Of a stretch of DNA of 64,000 bases, positions 1-8,945 are shown piece by piece (positions within the stretch are counted from its first letter, which is position 1; every line of letters starts with the position of its first letter). The notes under the pieces are model-generated. The model did no database searches, was not told the DNA's origin, and saw only the letters and a program-made list of their open reading frames with translations. The position numbers and the translations under genes are program-made. The stretch is taken from NCBI RefSeq assembly GCF_003058325.1, contig NZ_CP028843.1, positions 3,531,501-3,595,500 on the forward strand. The letters run 5' to 3'. The stretch comes from Methylobacterium currus (GTDB taxonomy: Bacteria > Pseudomonadota > Alphaproteobacteria > Rhizobiales > Beijerinckiaceae).

Positions 1-75
1 GGAATCTTTATCGATTTAGGCGCTCGGGCGGCGGCGATTCCTGGAACTCGCCCAAATGCTTAATGCGGGTGGGCC

Positions 76-295
76 GTTCCCGATGTACCGACGATTCGTC
101 CCCGAAGTACCGCGCCCTCCGTCCCCGAAGTACCGTGCCGGCGTTCCCGATCGCACGGTGGGCGTTCCCGAAGTACCGTTCCGGCCCCGGAGCGTTCCCG
201 AAGTGCCGACTCTGCCGGAGTCATTCACAGGGATTCCGGGGATTTCTCCTCGGGGCCGCCCTCGTCGCCCGCCGCATCTCCCGTACATCGGGAAC
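76..295. repeat. Iteron cluster, putative replication origin
   Basis: Seven copies of a 15-bp element of consensus GTTCCCGAAGTACCG. Six are direct, at 76-90, 98-112, 121-135, 143-157 (degenerate 3' end), 164-178 and 194-208. One is inverted at 281-295. Start-to-start spacing is 22, 23, 22, 21 and 30 bp, about two helical turns, which is what initiator-binding iterons show. The cluster lies just beyond the 3' end of the replication initiator gene. The repeats are seen directly; their role as an origin bound by that initiator is inferred from spacing and position. No convincing DnaA box was found nearby. Confidence 0.8.
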
Positions 296-310
296 GGGCG
301 GGCCTGTGGA

Positions 311-1390
311 TCAATGGGCGTCGCGCACGAAGCGCTCGGCGAACCCTAAGAAGGCGCTCTCGTAGTTCTTCGGCTCGCGGTCCGGATCGCCTTCGAGCCA
401 GTGGTCGAACTCGGTCTTCAGCCCGTACACGTCCCATCCCGGATGGGCCTTGCGGCACAGCGCGATCGTCTCGTCGGAGAGGTGGCGGAAGAGCGGCAGT
501 GCCGGCGCCGCCTTCGGCTTGCGGGTGCGTTTCGGCTTCGGGGCTGCCTCGACCAGCACCTCGTCGGTGACGAGGTCGCGGCGGATCATCCGCAGATGCG
601 GCTCGCCGCGCTCCTTCTCCTCGATCCGCAGGACGAAGCCCGGCAATTCGTCCGCCTTGGCGATCTTGGCGATCTCGAACTTGAACCGGCGGTAGGTCCC
701 TTCCGCGCCCGACTTCTCGAACAGGGTCGGCAGGCTGATGGCGAACCCCCCCTCCCCCGCTCCCCCGGCATGCTTGCGGGCGATGCGGTAGAGCCAGCGC
801 TCGCGCCCGCCGGTGATGCCGAAATAGGCCGGGTCGATGGCGAGCACGCCGCCATCCATCAGCACGCCCTCGTAGAACCAGTCCGACAGGGTGATCGACA
901 TGCCGCGGCTGGCATTGGTCTCCTCGTCGATCGTGTCGTCGAACGCGTCGATCCAGCTGAACTGACGCTCCTTGCGCTTCGCCTTCTCGGCCCGGATGTT
1001 GGTGCGCACCGAGGTCGATTGCAGGCGAAACAGCGCGTCGCGCAGGAGCTTGTACTGCCGCCCGCCGGTCTCGCGGCCGATGCCCTTGAGCAGGTCGTAG
1101 GGCATGAAGTGGAGCTTGCGCGGAATGTCGTTGCGGCCGCGCTTCTTCATCTCGCAGATGGTCGAGGCGGCCCAGATCAGGATGTCGGCATCCCAGATCG
1201 TCGCCATGCCGTAGGCCTGGTTCGGCAGCACCCGTACCCAGACCGAGCCGTCGGGGCTGGTATAGTCGATCTCCTTCAGGCGCTTCTGTTTGGCGATCGA
1301 GAAGAACGGCCGCTCCATCGTCTCCCGCTGGTCGCGGAAGTGCACGAAGGGCACCACCATGTCGATCTGGTCGTTGCGCCGATGGCTCAT
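311..1390 (-). CDS. Replication initiator protein A (RPA family)
   Basis: A 359-residue basic protein resembling the replication initiator protein A family (Pfam RPA) of alphaproteobacterial plasmids and large replicons, which bind iterons and open the origin. The family-like part covers roughly residues 15-255 and is followed by a Lys/Arg/Pro/Ala linker and a short C-terminal domain. The ATG at 1390 is preferred; a GTG two codons upstream (1396) is also in frame, and neither has a strong ribosome-binding site. The gene reads toward the iteron cluster, 16 bp past its stop codon. The partition genes are about 57 kb away rather than in an operon with it, unlike repABC plasmids. Family assignment rests on recognisable N-terminal sequence such as DIDYTSPDGSVWV-like segments; confidence is good, not absolute. 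Confidence 0.85.
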   Translation of the reverse strand: MSHRRNDQIDMVVPFVHFRDQRETMERPFFSIAKQKRLKEIDYTSPDGSVWVRVLPNQAYGMATIWDADILIWAASTICEMKKRGRNDIPRKLHFMPYDLLKGIGRETGGRQYKLLRDALFRLQSTSVRTNIRAEKAKRKERQFSWIDAFDDTIDEETNASRGMSITLSDWFYEGVLMDGGVLAIDPAYFGITGGRERWLYRIARKHAGGAGEGGFAISLPTLFEKSGAEGTYRRFKFEIAKIAKADELPGFVLRIEEKERGEPHLRMIRRDLVTDEVLVEAAPKPKRTRKPKAAPALPLFRHLSDETIALCRKAHPGWDVYGLKTEFDHWLEGDPDREPKNYESAFLGFAERFVRDAH

Positions 1391-1667
1391 CGTCACGCCC
1401 GTGCGGGTCCCATGGCCGGAGCGCAGACCTGTCGCCGCGCCGTGCCGCCCCCTGCCGTCCCGTTGGTCCGCATCCGTCTCATGGCGACGACGCTAGGAGC
1501 CGCCCGCCTTCCAAATCGTGGACGGAACAGGGTTTTCGGGTTCCGTCCCCAATCCTCTTCAATCGCGGTTAACGCCGAATCCGGACATGCAGCCCCGGAA
1601 CCTCCCCCGTAGACCCGCCGTTCTCCCTCGACGGCCAAGCTGCCCCTGCCTTTTCGAGATTCCGCCC

Positions 1668-2072
1668 ATGCGCCTCGCCCTCGCCGCCCTCCTCGTCGCC
1701 ACCGGCCTTAGCTCCGCCCACGCCCAGGGCACCGCCCGCGGGGCTCAGGACGGCGCGGCACGGGGCGAGGTGATCGCCGGGCCGGTGGGTGCGGTGGTGG
1801 GCGGGGCCATCGGGGCTGCCGTCGGCACGGCCAACAGCATCCTGGGCATCGACCGGCGCGAGCGCTTCCGCATCTATGCCGCCGGCGAGCGCCGGCCGTC
1901 CTTCGTCTACGAGGGGCCTTTGCGCGTCGGCACGGTGCTGCCGCCCGAGGGCGTGGTCTATTACGACGTGCCGCCGGAATTCGCCCTCAAGGGCTACAAT
2001 TACACCATCGTCAACGATCACCCGGTGCTGGTCGAGCCCGGCACGCGCCGCGTCGTCGAGGTGATCGACTGA
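1668..2072 (+). CDS. DUF1236-like secreted protein
   Basis: A 134-residue protein with a cleavable signal peptide (residues 1-19, ending AHAQ). A Gly/Ala-rich glycine-zipper-like stretch follows (about residues 33-56), then a C-terminal DUF1236-type domain containing VVYYDVP and a terminal motif with TIVNDHPVLVEP. The family is common in Rhizobiales and has no established function; the protein is probably periplasmic or outer-membrane associated. The ATG at 1668 was chosen because the signal peptide begins there, although the frame is open further upstream. The 277 bp before it, shared with the divergent initiator gene, should hold both promoters. Confidence 0.8.
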   Translation: MRLALAALLVATGLSSAHAQGTARGAQDGAARGEVIAGPVGAVVGGAIGAAVGTANSILGIDRRERFRIYAAGERRPSFVYEGPLRVGTVLPPEGVVYYDVPPEFALKGYNYTIVNDHPVLVEPGTRRVVEVID

Positions 2073-2166
2073 TCCGATCGGCAGAGGCCTGGACGCCCGC
2101 GATGGACCGTGACGCAGGGGGCGGGTTCGGGCTAAGAACCCGTGGGACCACCGCTCCCGGCCCGGA

Positions 2167-4479
2167 ATGTCACGCCCTCCCGATCCGCTGAAAGCCGCGT
2201 GCGATCCCGACCGCCTCGCCGCGCTCGAATCGTATGCCGTCCTCGACACCCTGCCCGAGCAGGGCTTCGACGACGTGGTGCGCCTGGCGAGCCGGCTCTG
2301 CGACGTGCCGGTCGCCCTGGTGAGCCTGGTCGCCGGCACCCGGCAATGGTTCAAGGCCCGGACGGGATTTCCCTTCCCGCAGACCGATCTCGGCCGCTCG
2401 GTCTGCGCCCACGCCCTGGCGCATCCGGACTCGCTCCTCGTCGTCCCTGATCTGACCCAGGATCCCCGCACCCGCGACAACCCGCTCGTCACCGCCAATC
2501 CCGGCATCCGGTTCTATGCCGGGGCGCCCCTGCGCACGCCGGAGGGCCAGGTGCTCGGCACGCTCTGCGTGATCGACTACGTCTCGCGGCCGGAGGGCTT
2601 GAGCGCCGTCGAGGCCGAGGACCTGCGGGCGCTGGCGCGCCAGGTGATGGGCCAGCTGGCCCTGCGCCGGGCGAATGCCGAGCAGGAGGCGTCCTTGAGG
2701 GCGGCGCAGGCCACCGAGGAACGCTACCGCCGGGCCGCGCAGGCCACCCGCGACGCGATCTGGGACTGGGATTTTTCCACCGACCACGTGCTTTGGAACG
2801 AAGCGCTGGAGGCAGCCTACGGCCACCCGCTCGCGGCGGTCGCGCCGACCGGCGCGTGGTGGATCGACCACATCCATCCCGACGACCGCGCCCGGATTGA
2901 CGCCTCGATCCACGCCGTCATCGACGGGGCCGGGACCGTGTGGAGCGACGAGTACCGCTTCCGGCGCGCCGACGGCTCCTACGCCCACGTCTTCGACCGC
3001 GGCTCGGTGATCCGCGACGAGGCCGGCCGCGCGGTGCGGATGATCGGTGCCATGCTCGACCTCACCGAGCGCCGGCGCGCCGAGGCCGACAGGCGCGATT
3101 CCGAGCGCCGGCTCGACCTGGAGCGCAGCCTGCTCGAAGCGGTCTTCCGGCAGGCTCCGGTCGGCATCTCGGTCGCCGGCCTCGGGCCGGGGGCGCCGAA
3201 CCTGATCAACGCCCGGGCCGAGGCGATCCTCGGCCACGATCTCGGCGGGCCCACGCTCTCCCGCTACGCGTCCTTCCGCGCCGTGCATGCCGACGGGCGC
3301 GCTTACGCGCCGGAGGACTATCCGTCCCTGCGCGCGCTGCGGGACGGCGCCGTGGTGACCGGCGAGGCGATGCGCTACCGCCACGCCGCGACCGGGGCCT
3401 TGCGCCTGCTCGAGGTCTCGAGCAGCCCGGTGCGGGACGAGGACGGGGCGATCCGCGCGGCGGTGACGGTCTTCCTCGACGTGACCGAGCAGCGCGCCGC
3501 CGAGGCGGCCTCGCGCCGCCTCGCCCTCGTCGCCGAGCAATCGAGCGACTTCATCGCCATCGCGGATGCGATGGGTGCCATCGACTACGTCAATCCGGCC
3601 GGGCGCGCCCTGGTGGGCCTGGGCGAGGACGCGGCGCGCGGGGCGCGCCTGACCGATTTCTTCCCGCCCGAGGACCTGCCCTTCGCCGAAGGCACGATCC
3701 TGCCTGCCATTCGGGCCGGCGGAAGCTGGAGCGGCGAGTTCCGCATGCGCAACCTCGCCACCGGGGCCGTGGTGCCGGTGCGCTACAACCTGTTCGCCCT
3801 GAGTGGATCTGGCGGGGCCTTCGAGGGCTTCGCGGCGGTGAGCCACGACATCTCGGCCCGCAAGGCGGCGGAGGCGCAGCAGGAGATCCTCAACCGCGAG
3901 CTGAGCCATCGGCTCAAGAACACCCTGGCGATGGTGCAGGCCATCGCGGTGCAGACCCTGCGCAACGCCGCCGACCCGGCGGCGGCCCGCGAGGCGCTCG
4001 TGGCCCGGCTGGTGGCGCTCGGCAAGGCGCACGACATCCTGCTGACCGGCGAGGGCGAGAGCGCCTCCTTGCGGGCGGTGCTCGAGAGCGCGCTCGCCAT
4101 CCACGATGACGGCCGGCCCGGCCGCTTCCGGCTCGCCGGACCGCCGGTGCCCTGCGGCGCGCGGGCGGCGCTCTCGCTCGCCCTGATGGCGCACGAGCTC
4201 GCCACCAACGCGGTCAAGTACGGGGCCCTGCGCATGCCCGACGGCCACGTCACTCTCGACTGGACGGTGAGCGGCCCCGATGCGCCGGTCCTGGCCCTGC
4301 GCTGGCAGGAGCATGGCGGCCCGCCGGTGACGCCGCCCGCCCGCAAGGGCTTCGGCTCGCGCCTGATCGAACGGGGCCTCGCCGGCACCGTCGACGGCGA
4401 GGTCGCCACGCATTACCTGCCCGAGGGGGTGGTGTGCACGCTGACGGCGCCGCTGGCGGAGCTGCGGCGCGGGGAGTGA
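2167..4479 (+). CDS. HWE-family sensor histidine kinase (GAF-PAS)
   Basis: A 770-residue cytoplasmic sensor kinase without transmembrane segments. Domains in order: GAF (about 20-165), a short helical linker, PAS (about 185-310), PAS (about 325-440), PAS (about 450-565), and an HWE-type kinase core. The phospho-acceptor is His581 in ELSHRLKNTL. The N box contains HELATNAVKYGAL and the G1 region has a W-x-E (RWQEHGG), the features that define HWE kinases. The final GFGSRLIERGL motif belongs to the ATP lid region. HWE kinases often respond to light or general stress in alphaproteobacteria. GAF could bind a bilin or another ligand, but no chromophore cysteine is evident. No response regulator lies beside it, so its partner is elsewhere. 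Confidence 0.92.
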   Translation: MSRPPDPLKAACDPDRLAALESYAVLDTLPEQGFDDVVRLASRLCDVPVALVSLVAGTRQWFKARTGFPFPQTDLGRSVCAHALAHPDSLLVVPDLTQDPRTRDNPLVTANPGIRFYAGAPLRTPEGQVLGTLCVIDYVSRPEGLSAVEAEDLRALARQVMGQLALRRANAEQEASLRAAQATEERYRRAAQATRDAIWDWDFSTDHVLWNEALEAAYGHPLAAVAPTGAWWIDHIHPDDRARIDASIHAVIDGAGTVWSDEYRFRRADGSYAHVFDRGSVIRDEAGRAVRMIGAMLDLTERRRAEADRRDSERRLDLERSLLEAVFRQAPVGISVAGLGPGAPNLINARAEAILGHDLGGPTLSRYASFRAVHADGRAYAPEDYPSLRALRDGAVVTGEAMRYRHAATGALRLLEVSSSPVRDEDGAIRAAVTVFLDVTEQRAAEAASRRLALVAEQSSDFIAIADAMGAIDYVNPAGRALVGLGEDAARGARLTDFFPPEDLPFAEGTILPAIRAGGSWSGEFRMRNLATGAVVPVRYNLFALSGSGGAFEGFAAVSHDISARKAAEAQQEILNRELSHRLKNTLAMVQAIAVQTLRNAADPAAAREALVARLVALGKAHDILLTGEGESASLRAVLESALAIHDDGRPGRFRLAGPPVPCGARAALSLALMAHELATNAVKYGALRMPDGHVTLDWTVSGPDAPVLALRWQEHGGPPVTPPARKGFGSRLIERGLAGTVDGEVATHYLPEGVVCTLTAPLAELRRGE

Positions 4480-4483
4480 GGAG

Positions 4484-4507
4484 CGGCCCGAGCCCCGGAC
4501 CGGGCCG
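4484..4507. terminator. Possible bidirectional terminator hairpin
   Basis: Inverted repeat CGGCCCG (4484-4490) / CGGGCCG (4501-4507) with a 10-nt loop, sitting in the 30 bp between two convergent genes. It has no clear U-tract, so the call rests on position and pairing only. Confidence 0.3.
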
Positions 4508-4509
4508 TC

Positions 4510-4986
4510 CTATTTCGCCGGGCCCGCGTCGCTCGCCGTCGTGAACGTCCCCTCGAAGCGGCCGCGCTGGGTGTCGGCCGTGCAGGCGACGGTGGAGCGG
4601 TTAGGCCCCGAGGCCGGGAAGCGGCAGGAGCCGACGGTCATCAGGGTGTCGCGGGTGATGCCGCCGTCGGTCCCCTTCACCGTGAGGATCACGGCGCTGA
4701 CCGGCTGGAGGGCATCCACCCCGACCTCCTCCTGGCGGTCCTGCGGCATGCCGGTGCCGCTGAAGCTCACCGTGGTGCCGTCGCTCGACGTGAAGTCGAA
4801 CGAGGTGCGCCGGCCCTGGACCGTGTTGACGATGCTCTCGCCACAGGTCGGGCTGACGTCCTTGCCCGCGATGACGAGCTTCTCGCAGGCGCCCTTGAGC
4901 ACGTTGCGGGTCAGGCCTTGAGCGTGGGACTCGACGGCGCAGGACAGGCCGAGGAGCATCAGGAGGGTGAGGACGCGCGTGAGCAT
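4510..4986 (-). CDS. Secreted hypothetical protein
   Basis: A 158-residue protein not assigned to a family. It has a signal peptide (residues 1-22, cleavage after SHAQ) and a mature part with four cysteines that could form two disulfides, typical of a small periplasmic beta-rich protein. It converges with the sensor kinase gene, separated by 30 bp. The ATG at 4986 is the only sensible start, since the signal sequence begins immediately there. Nothing in the sequence indicates a catalytic role. Confidence 0.7.
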   Translation of the reverse strand: MLTRVLTLLMLLGLSCAVESHAQGLTRNVLKGACEKLVIAGKDVSPTCGESIVNTVQGRRTSFDFTSSDGTTVSFSGTGMPQDRQEEVGVDALQPVSAVILTVKGTDGGITRDTLMTVGSCRFPASGPNRSTVACTADTQRGRFEGTFTTASDAGPAK

Positions 4987-5044
4987 GGCGGCACTATAGG
5001 GGTCGCGGGCGCGAAGCCCACTATGCGTTTAGTCCAATGCGGCT

Positions 5045-6361
5045 TCAGCGGAGCGCCGCCGCGATCGACTCCGCCGCCCGCTCGCCCTCCGCGAAGGCGC
5101 CGCCCGCCGTGCCCCACTGCTCCCGCGACAGGGCCTCGCCGGCGAACCAGATTCGCTCAGCGATCGCCTCCTTGAGGAGGTCGCGGGCGCCCGTATGGCC
5201 CGGCGGCACCACCGCCCAGGAGCCGCGCGACCAGGAATCGTGGCGCCACTCGGTCACGGCCGGCACCGCGAGGTCGCGCAAGGATCCGCGGCCGACCTGC
5301 CCGGCCAGGGTCTCGCGCACCAGCCGCCGGGCGCCGTCGGCTCCGGCCCGGGCGGCGTCGAGGCGCCGGGCCAGGGGCACGTCGAGCTCGAAATAGTGGA
5401 ACGGCGTGCCGTCGACCCGCGTCAGCAGGCCCGGCGGCTGGAGGCGGCCGCCGATCAGGCTCGCCAGCCGGTCGCGGCCGCGGAACGGCGAGGACGGCCA
5501 GTGCAGCACCACGTGCTCGTAGATGCCGGTGCGGAACCCGTCGATGGCCGCGCGCACCGGGCCCGGCAGGTCGGGAGCGAAGCGCAGCGCCGGGGCCGGC
5601 TCCTGCAACACCATCATCGGGGCGGTGACGAGGGCGGCACGGGCCTGCAAGGTTCCGCGCCCCCCGAGATCGAGCCGCACCCCCTCCCCCGCCCAGTCGA
5701 GGGCGGTGACGGGGGTGGAGAGCGCCACCGGCAGCCCGGCGGCGAGGCGGGCGAGGTAGGCGCCGTAGCCGCCGGCGATGAAGAAGTTGTCGCCGTACTC
5801 CATGCTCGGGAAGTCGTGCAGGCTGATCTCGGTGAGCGGCCGACCCGAGACGAGGCCGTGCACCAGAGTCACGCGCTGCCCCCAGGGGCCGAGGCCCGGC
5901 GGCAGGGCGCTCGCCGCGGGCCGGTCCTCGCCGTGGAGGCGGGCGCCGTCGGTCATCGCCCGATCGGCGACGGCCCAGGCCCGGCCGAAGGCCAGCTCCT
6001 CCGCCGGCCGACCGGGGCGCCGCCCGACCCAGAGGTGGCTCTCCTGCGCCGCCCGGCGCAGGGGCTCGCCACGCGCGACGCCTAAGGCCACCAGGGGGTT
6101 GATCGGCCCGGCATGGAGCCAGTGGGCGCCGAGGTCGACCGGGTGGCCGCGGAGACGCGTGGTGACGGTGCGGCCGCCGAGCCGCGGGCGGGCCTCCAGC
6201 ACCGCCACCGACAGGCCGCGGGCGATCAGCCGGCGCGCCGCGCCGATCCCGGCGGCGCCGGCGCCGATCACCACGACGTCCGGGTTGGCCGGCAGCGCCG
6301 CCAGGGGCGGGACGCCGGTGGGGTTCAGGTGCTCGTGGGCGGCGCGCGGCATCCGGATCAT
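5045..6361 (-). CDS. FAD-dependent amine oxidase family protein
   Basis: A 438-residue flavoprotein of the amine oxidase/monoamine oxidase superfamily. An N-terminal Rossmann motif VVIGAGAAGIGAA (about residues 27-39) is followed by a second FAD-contact segment RLGGRT. The C-terminal FAD-binding motif is WFAGEALSREQWGTAGGAF. The substrate is unknown; relatives oxidise polyamines, aromatic amines or carotenoid-like compounds. There is no signal peptide. The start codon ATG (6359-6361) overlaps the stop of the upstream gene by one base (TGATG), so the two are translationally coupled. It is the last gene of a three-gene operon with a DUF1499-like protein and a GT-C glycosyltransferase. Confidence 0.85.
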   Translation of the reverse strand: MIRMPRAAHEHLNPTGVPPLAALPANPDVVVIGAGAAGIGAARRLIARGLSVAVLEARPRLGGRTVTTRLRGHPVDLGAHWLHAGPINPLVALGVARGEPLRRAAQESHLWVGRRPGRPAEELAFGRAWAVADRAMTDGARLHGEDRPAASALPPGLGPWGQRVTLVHGLVSGRPLTEISLHDFPSMEYGDNFFIAGGYGAYLARLAAGLPVALSTPVTALDWAGEGVRLDLGGRGTLQARAALVTAPMMVLQEPAPALRFAPDLPGPVRAAIDGFRTGIYEHVVLHWPSSPFRGRDRLASLIGGRLQPPGLLTRVDGTPFHYFELDVPLARRLDAARAGADGARRLVRETLAGQVGRGSLRDLAVPAVTEWRHDSWSRGSWAVVPPGHTGARDLLKEAIAERIWFAGEALSREQWGTAGGAFAEGERAAESIAAALR

Positions 6362-6927
6362 CACCCCTTGTTCGCCTCGGTTCCGGCCGCTGCCGCGATC
6401 CCGTCGAGCCAGCGGGTCAGCCGCCCGTGGCTCGTCGCCGGGACGGGGCAGCCGGCCTGGCTGCGGATGTAGAGCGCGAGGCTCGATCGGCCCTCCCCGC
6501 GGCCGACGATCTCGACCGTGACGGTGTCGGGGCAGCGAAGCACCGCGGTGCGGGCGACGTAGCGGTCCTGCTCGCCCCAATGGTCGGTGAAGACCAGGGC
6601 GGTGCGCGGCTGGCGCGCGGCCACCGCCCGGACGATCTCGCGCAGGCGGGCACCCGCGACCGCGTAGTCCGGCGGCACCGCGTCGGCCTGCGCCAGGGGG
6701 CAGATATCGGCCGCGCAGGCGAGCGCGTCGCCCCGGGACGGCATGCGCCGGAGGGCGGCGAAATCGACCGGGCCGAGATCGGGCGGGCCGAGCAGGGCGA
6801 GCCAGGCCTCCTCGATGCCGCCGGGCTCCTCGCCGCGGGCGACCATCACCGCCCCGGCGGCCAGGACCGCGAGGACGAGGGCCACCAGGACGCCAAGAAG
6901 GGAGAGCGCGGCGGCACGCCCGGTCAC
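6361..6927 (-). CDS. DUF1499-like membrane-anchored protein
   Basis: A 188-residue protein with one N-terminal membrane anchor (residues 7-29) and a periplasmic domain. The pattern F-T-D..R-Y-V-A-R, then a polar strand and Y-I-R-S..G near the end resembles DUF1499, a family without known biochemical function. This match is by eye and tentative. The start is a GTG at 6927, placed 3 bp after the stop codon of the upstream GT-C gene. The downstream amine oxidase start overlaps its stop. The tight spacing shows the three genes are co-expressed. Confidence 0.6.
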   Translation of the reverse strand: MTGRAAALSLLGVLVALVLAVLAAGAVMVARGEEPGGIEEAWLALLGPPDLGPVDFAALRRMPSRGDALACAADICPLAQADAVPPDYAVAGARLREIVRAVAARQPRTALVFTDHWGEQDRYVARTAVLRCPDTVTVEIVGRGEGRSSLALYIRSQAGCPVPATSHGRLTRWLDGIAAAAGTEANKG

Positions 6928-6930
6928 GGA

Positions 6931-8757
6931 TCAGTCCCTGGCGGCGCCGGCCGCAAGGCGCCAGAGTCGCAAGGGGGTGTCCGGCACCGGGATCGGCTCC
7001 AGCCCGGGCGGGGTGATCTCGCCGCGCCCGAGCCGGTCGGCGAAGCTTGGCGCCACGCCCGGCGTTGCCGGGGTGGTGCAGGCCACGATGTAGTCCGCCC
7101 CCACCCGCGCGGCCACCTGCGCCAGGGTGGCCTCGTCCCGGAACGCCTCGAGCGCGGCGGAAAGGCCCGGCAGCGCCCGGTGATAGGGCGCCGCCACGAC
7201 GGCGTGGTGGCCGTGCAGGAGCAGGGCGGGCCCGAGATCGATCCGGGCGAGGACCAGCCCCGGCGGCAGGACGTCGAGGGCGGCGACCGAGCGCCGGGCG
7301 CCGCAGCTCTGCCAGGCGGCGCGCTCCGCCGCGAGCGCCGTGTCCGTCCCGGCGGAGGCCGGCAGGAGCGACGCGACGACGATCCAGACCTTGCCGCACA
7401 GGGACAGGCCCAGCGCCAGGGCGGCGGCCCGCCGGCGCGGCGCGGCGCCGGGCAGGCGCAGGAGCGCGACCGCCCGGTCGAGGACCGGACCGGCCACCAG
7501 GGGCACGAAGGCGGCGGCGAGGTAGAGGCCGCGGACCTGCGGCACGCCGAGGGCGAGGCCGAGCCAGAGCGCGCCGGCGGCCGCGGCCATCAGGGACCGT
7601 TCCCCGAGATCGCGCCCGCGCCACGCCCACAGGCTCGCCGCGACGGCGCCGGCCAGCACCGGCAGGGTGCCGGCGAGGACCGCGTCGGGGGCCAGTCGGA
7701 CGAGCTGCCAGGCCGGGAGCATCTCCTGTACCCGCACCAGCCAGTCCCGGCGCACGAGGTCGGGCATGCCGGTGAACGGCCCGGCGGCGCAGGCCGGGAA
7801 CAGGACGAGGAAGCCGCCGGCCGCGAGGACGCCGCAGGCAGCGAGGAGGCCGAGCCGTCCTCCGATCCCCCGCCCCCCCGGGAGCAGAGCCGCACCGGCG
7901 GCGGTGCATGCGGCCGAGGCCGCGAGCCAGAGCCAGGGCGGCGAGAGCGCGTCGCAGGCGGTCGCGCTCCAGAGCGCCGGCGCGGTCTGGACGAGGAAGA
8001 GGGCCGGGGCGACGAGCCCGAGGGCGAGGCCGAAGCCGAGGAAGGGCGGCAGCGCGGCGCGCCCAGCGCGCAGCCACAGGCCGGCCAGCACGAGGCCAGC
8101 GAGCGCGATGAACGGCAAGGCCTCGAGCCCGACCGCCAGGGAGAACGCCGCGAGGGCGCCGGCGATCGCTCCGTCCCGTGCGGTCGGGGCCGGGCGGGCG
8201 AGGCTGAGGATGAGGGCGAGGATCGCGCAGATCTGGACGTTGTGGTGGTCGATCCGCCCCGGGGCGAACAGGCCGGCGACGAAGATCGACTGCGTGCCGG
8301 CAAACAGCGCGAAGGCCGCGGCGCGCCACCCGAAGACCCGGCGCACCCCGCGGTAGAGGATCGCCGCGTAGAGCCCGAGCAGCATGAGCGGCCACGCCGC
8401 CGCGGCGATCCCCTCCGCGAGGGCCGGCCCGGCGAGGGGCCGCGCCAGCAGGATCAGCCCGGCGATCGGCGCGTCGACGAGGCGCGACCAGTGCATCGGC
8501 GGCGCGCCCGCGTGGCGGTGCTGGGCGAGGTCGAACCAGGACTGGCCGGCCAAAAGGTCGCGCACCTGGACGAGCCGCATGGCGTCGTCGGTGTCCGGCA
8601 GGCGCAGGTCGCGCAGCACCGCTCCGAGGCCCGACCAGGACGTGAAGCCGACGAGGCCGGCCAGGACGAGGAGCCACACGATCGCCGGGCGCTCGAAGGG
8701 GGAGGCTTGCGCCGCCTCCGGTCCGGTCCGGGCCTGGGGCAGCAAGGCGGCGAGCAT
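6931..8757 (-). CDS. GT-C fold membrane glycosyltransferase
   Basis: A 608-residue integral membrane protein with about 11-13 hydrophobic segments. The first extracytoplasmic loop contains the acidic motif LPDTDDAMRLVQVRDLL, typical of GT-C enzymes that transfer sugars from polyprenyl phosphate carriers, and a later loop contains GRIDHHNVQ. A soluble domain follows the last membrane span (about residue 475 onward). Donor and acceptor are unknown. It is the first gene of an operon with the DUF1499-like protein and the amine oxidase. It is divergent from a UDP-galactopyranose-mutase-like flavoprotein, which suggests a shared role in glycosylating an envelope component. Confidence 0.8.
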   Translation of the reverse strand: MLAALLPQARTGPEAAQASPFERPAIVWLLVLAGLVGFTSWSGLGAVLRDLRLPDTDDAMRLVQVRDLLAGQSWFDLAQHRHAGAPPMHWSRLVDAPIAGLILLARPLAGPALAEGIAAAAWPLMLLGLYAAILYRGVRRVFGWRAAAFALFAGTQSIFVAGLFAPGRIDHHNVQICAILALILSLARPAPTARDGAIAGALAAFSLAVGLEALPFIALAGLVLAGLWLRAGRAALPPFLGFGLALGLVAPALFLVQTAPALWSATACDALSPPWLWLAASAACTAAGAALLPGGRGIGGRLGLLAACGVLAAGGFLVLFPACAAGPFTGMPDLVRRDWLVRVQEMLPAWQLVRLAPDAVLAGTLPVLAGAVAASLWAWRGRDLGERSLMAAAAGALWLGLALGVPQVRGLYLAAAFVPLVAGPVLDRAVALLRLPGAAPRRRAAALALGLSLCGKVWIVVASLLPASAGTDTALAAERAAWQSCGARRSVAALDVLPPGLVLARIDLGPALLLHGHHAVVAAPYHRALPGLSAALEAFRDEATLAQVAARVGADYIVACTTPATPGVAPSFADRLGRGEITPPGLEPIPVPDTPLRLWRLAAGAARD

Positions 8758-8945
8758 GGCGGGATCCTGGGCCTGGACGTGAGATCCGGGTGGTCCCGGT
8801 TCGCATGGACGCCGTTACCCCCCGGTTAGCGGGGCCGGTTGAGCGGTTCTTTACCATCCGGGCTGTAAAGCTCGGGGAGAGAGACCCGTCCCAGAGATCC
8901 GTCCCGCGCGGAAGCGGCCGTGACGGCCCCGGAGTTGCCCGAGCG

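Noticed and set aside
5045..8857. One continuous 1270-codon reading frame on the minus strand
   Set aside because: Only its last 438 codons are the amine oxidase; the rest is Arg/Pro-rich sequence antiparallel or out of phase with the GT-C and DUF1499-like genes, a GC-rich coincidence.
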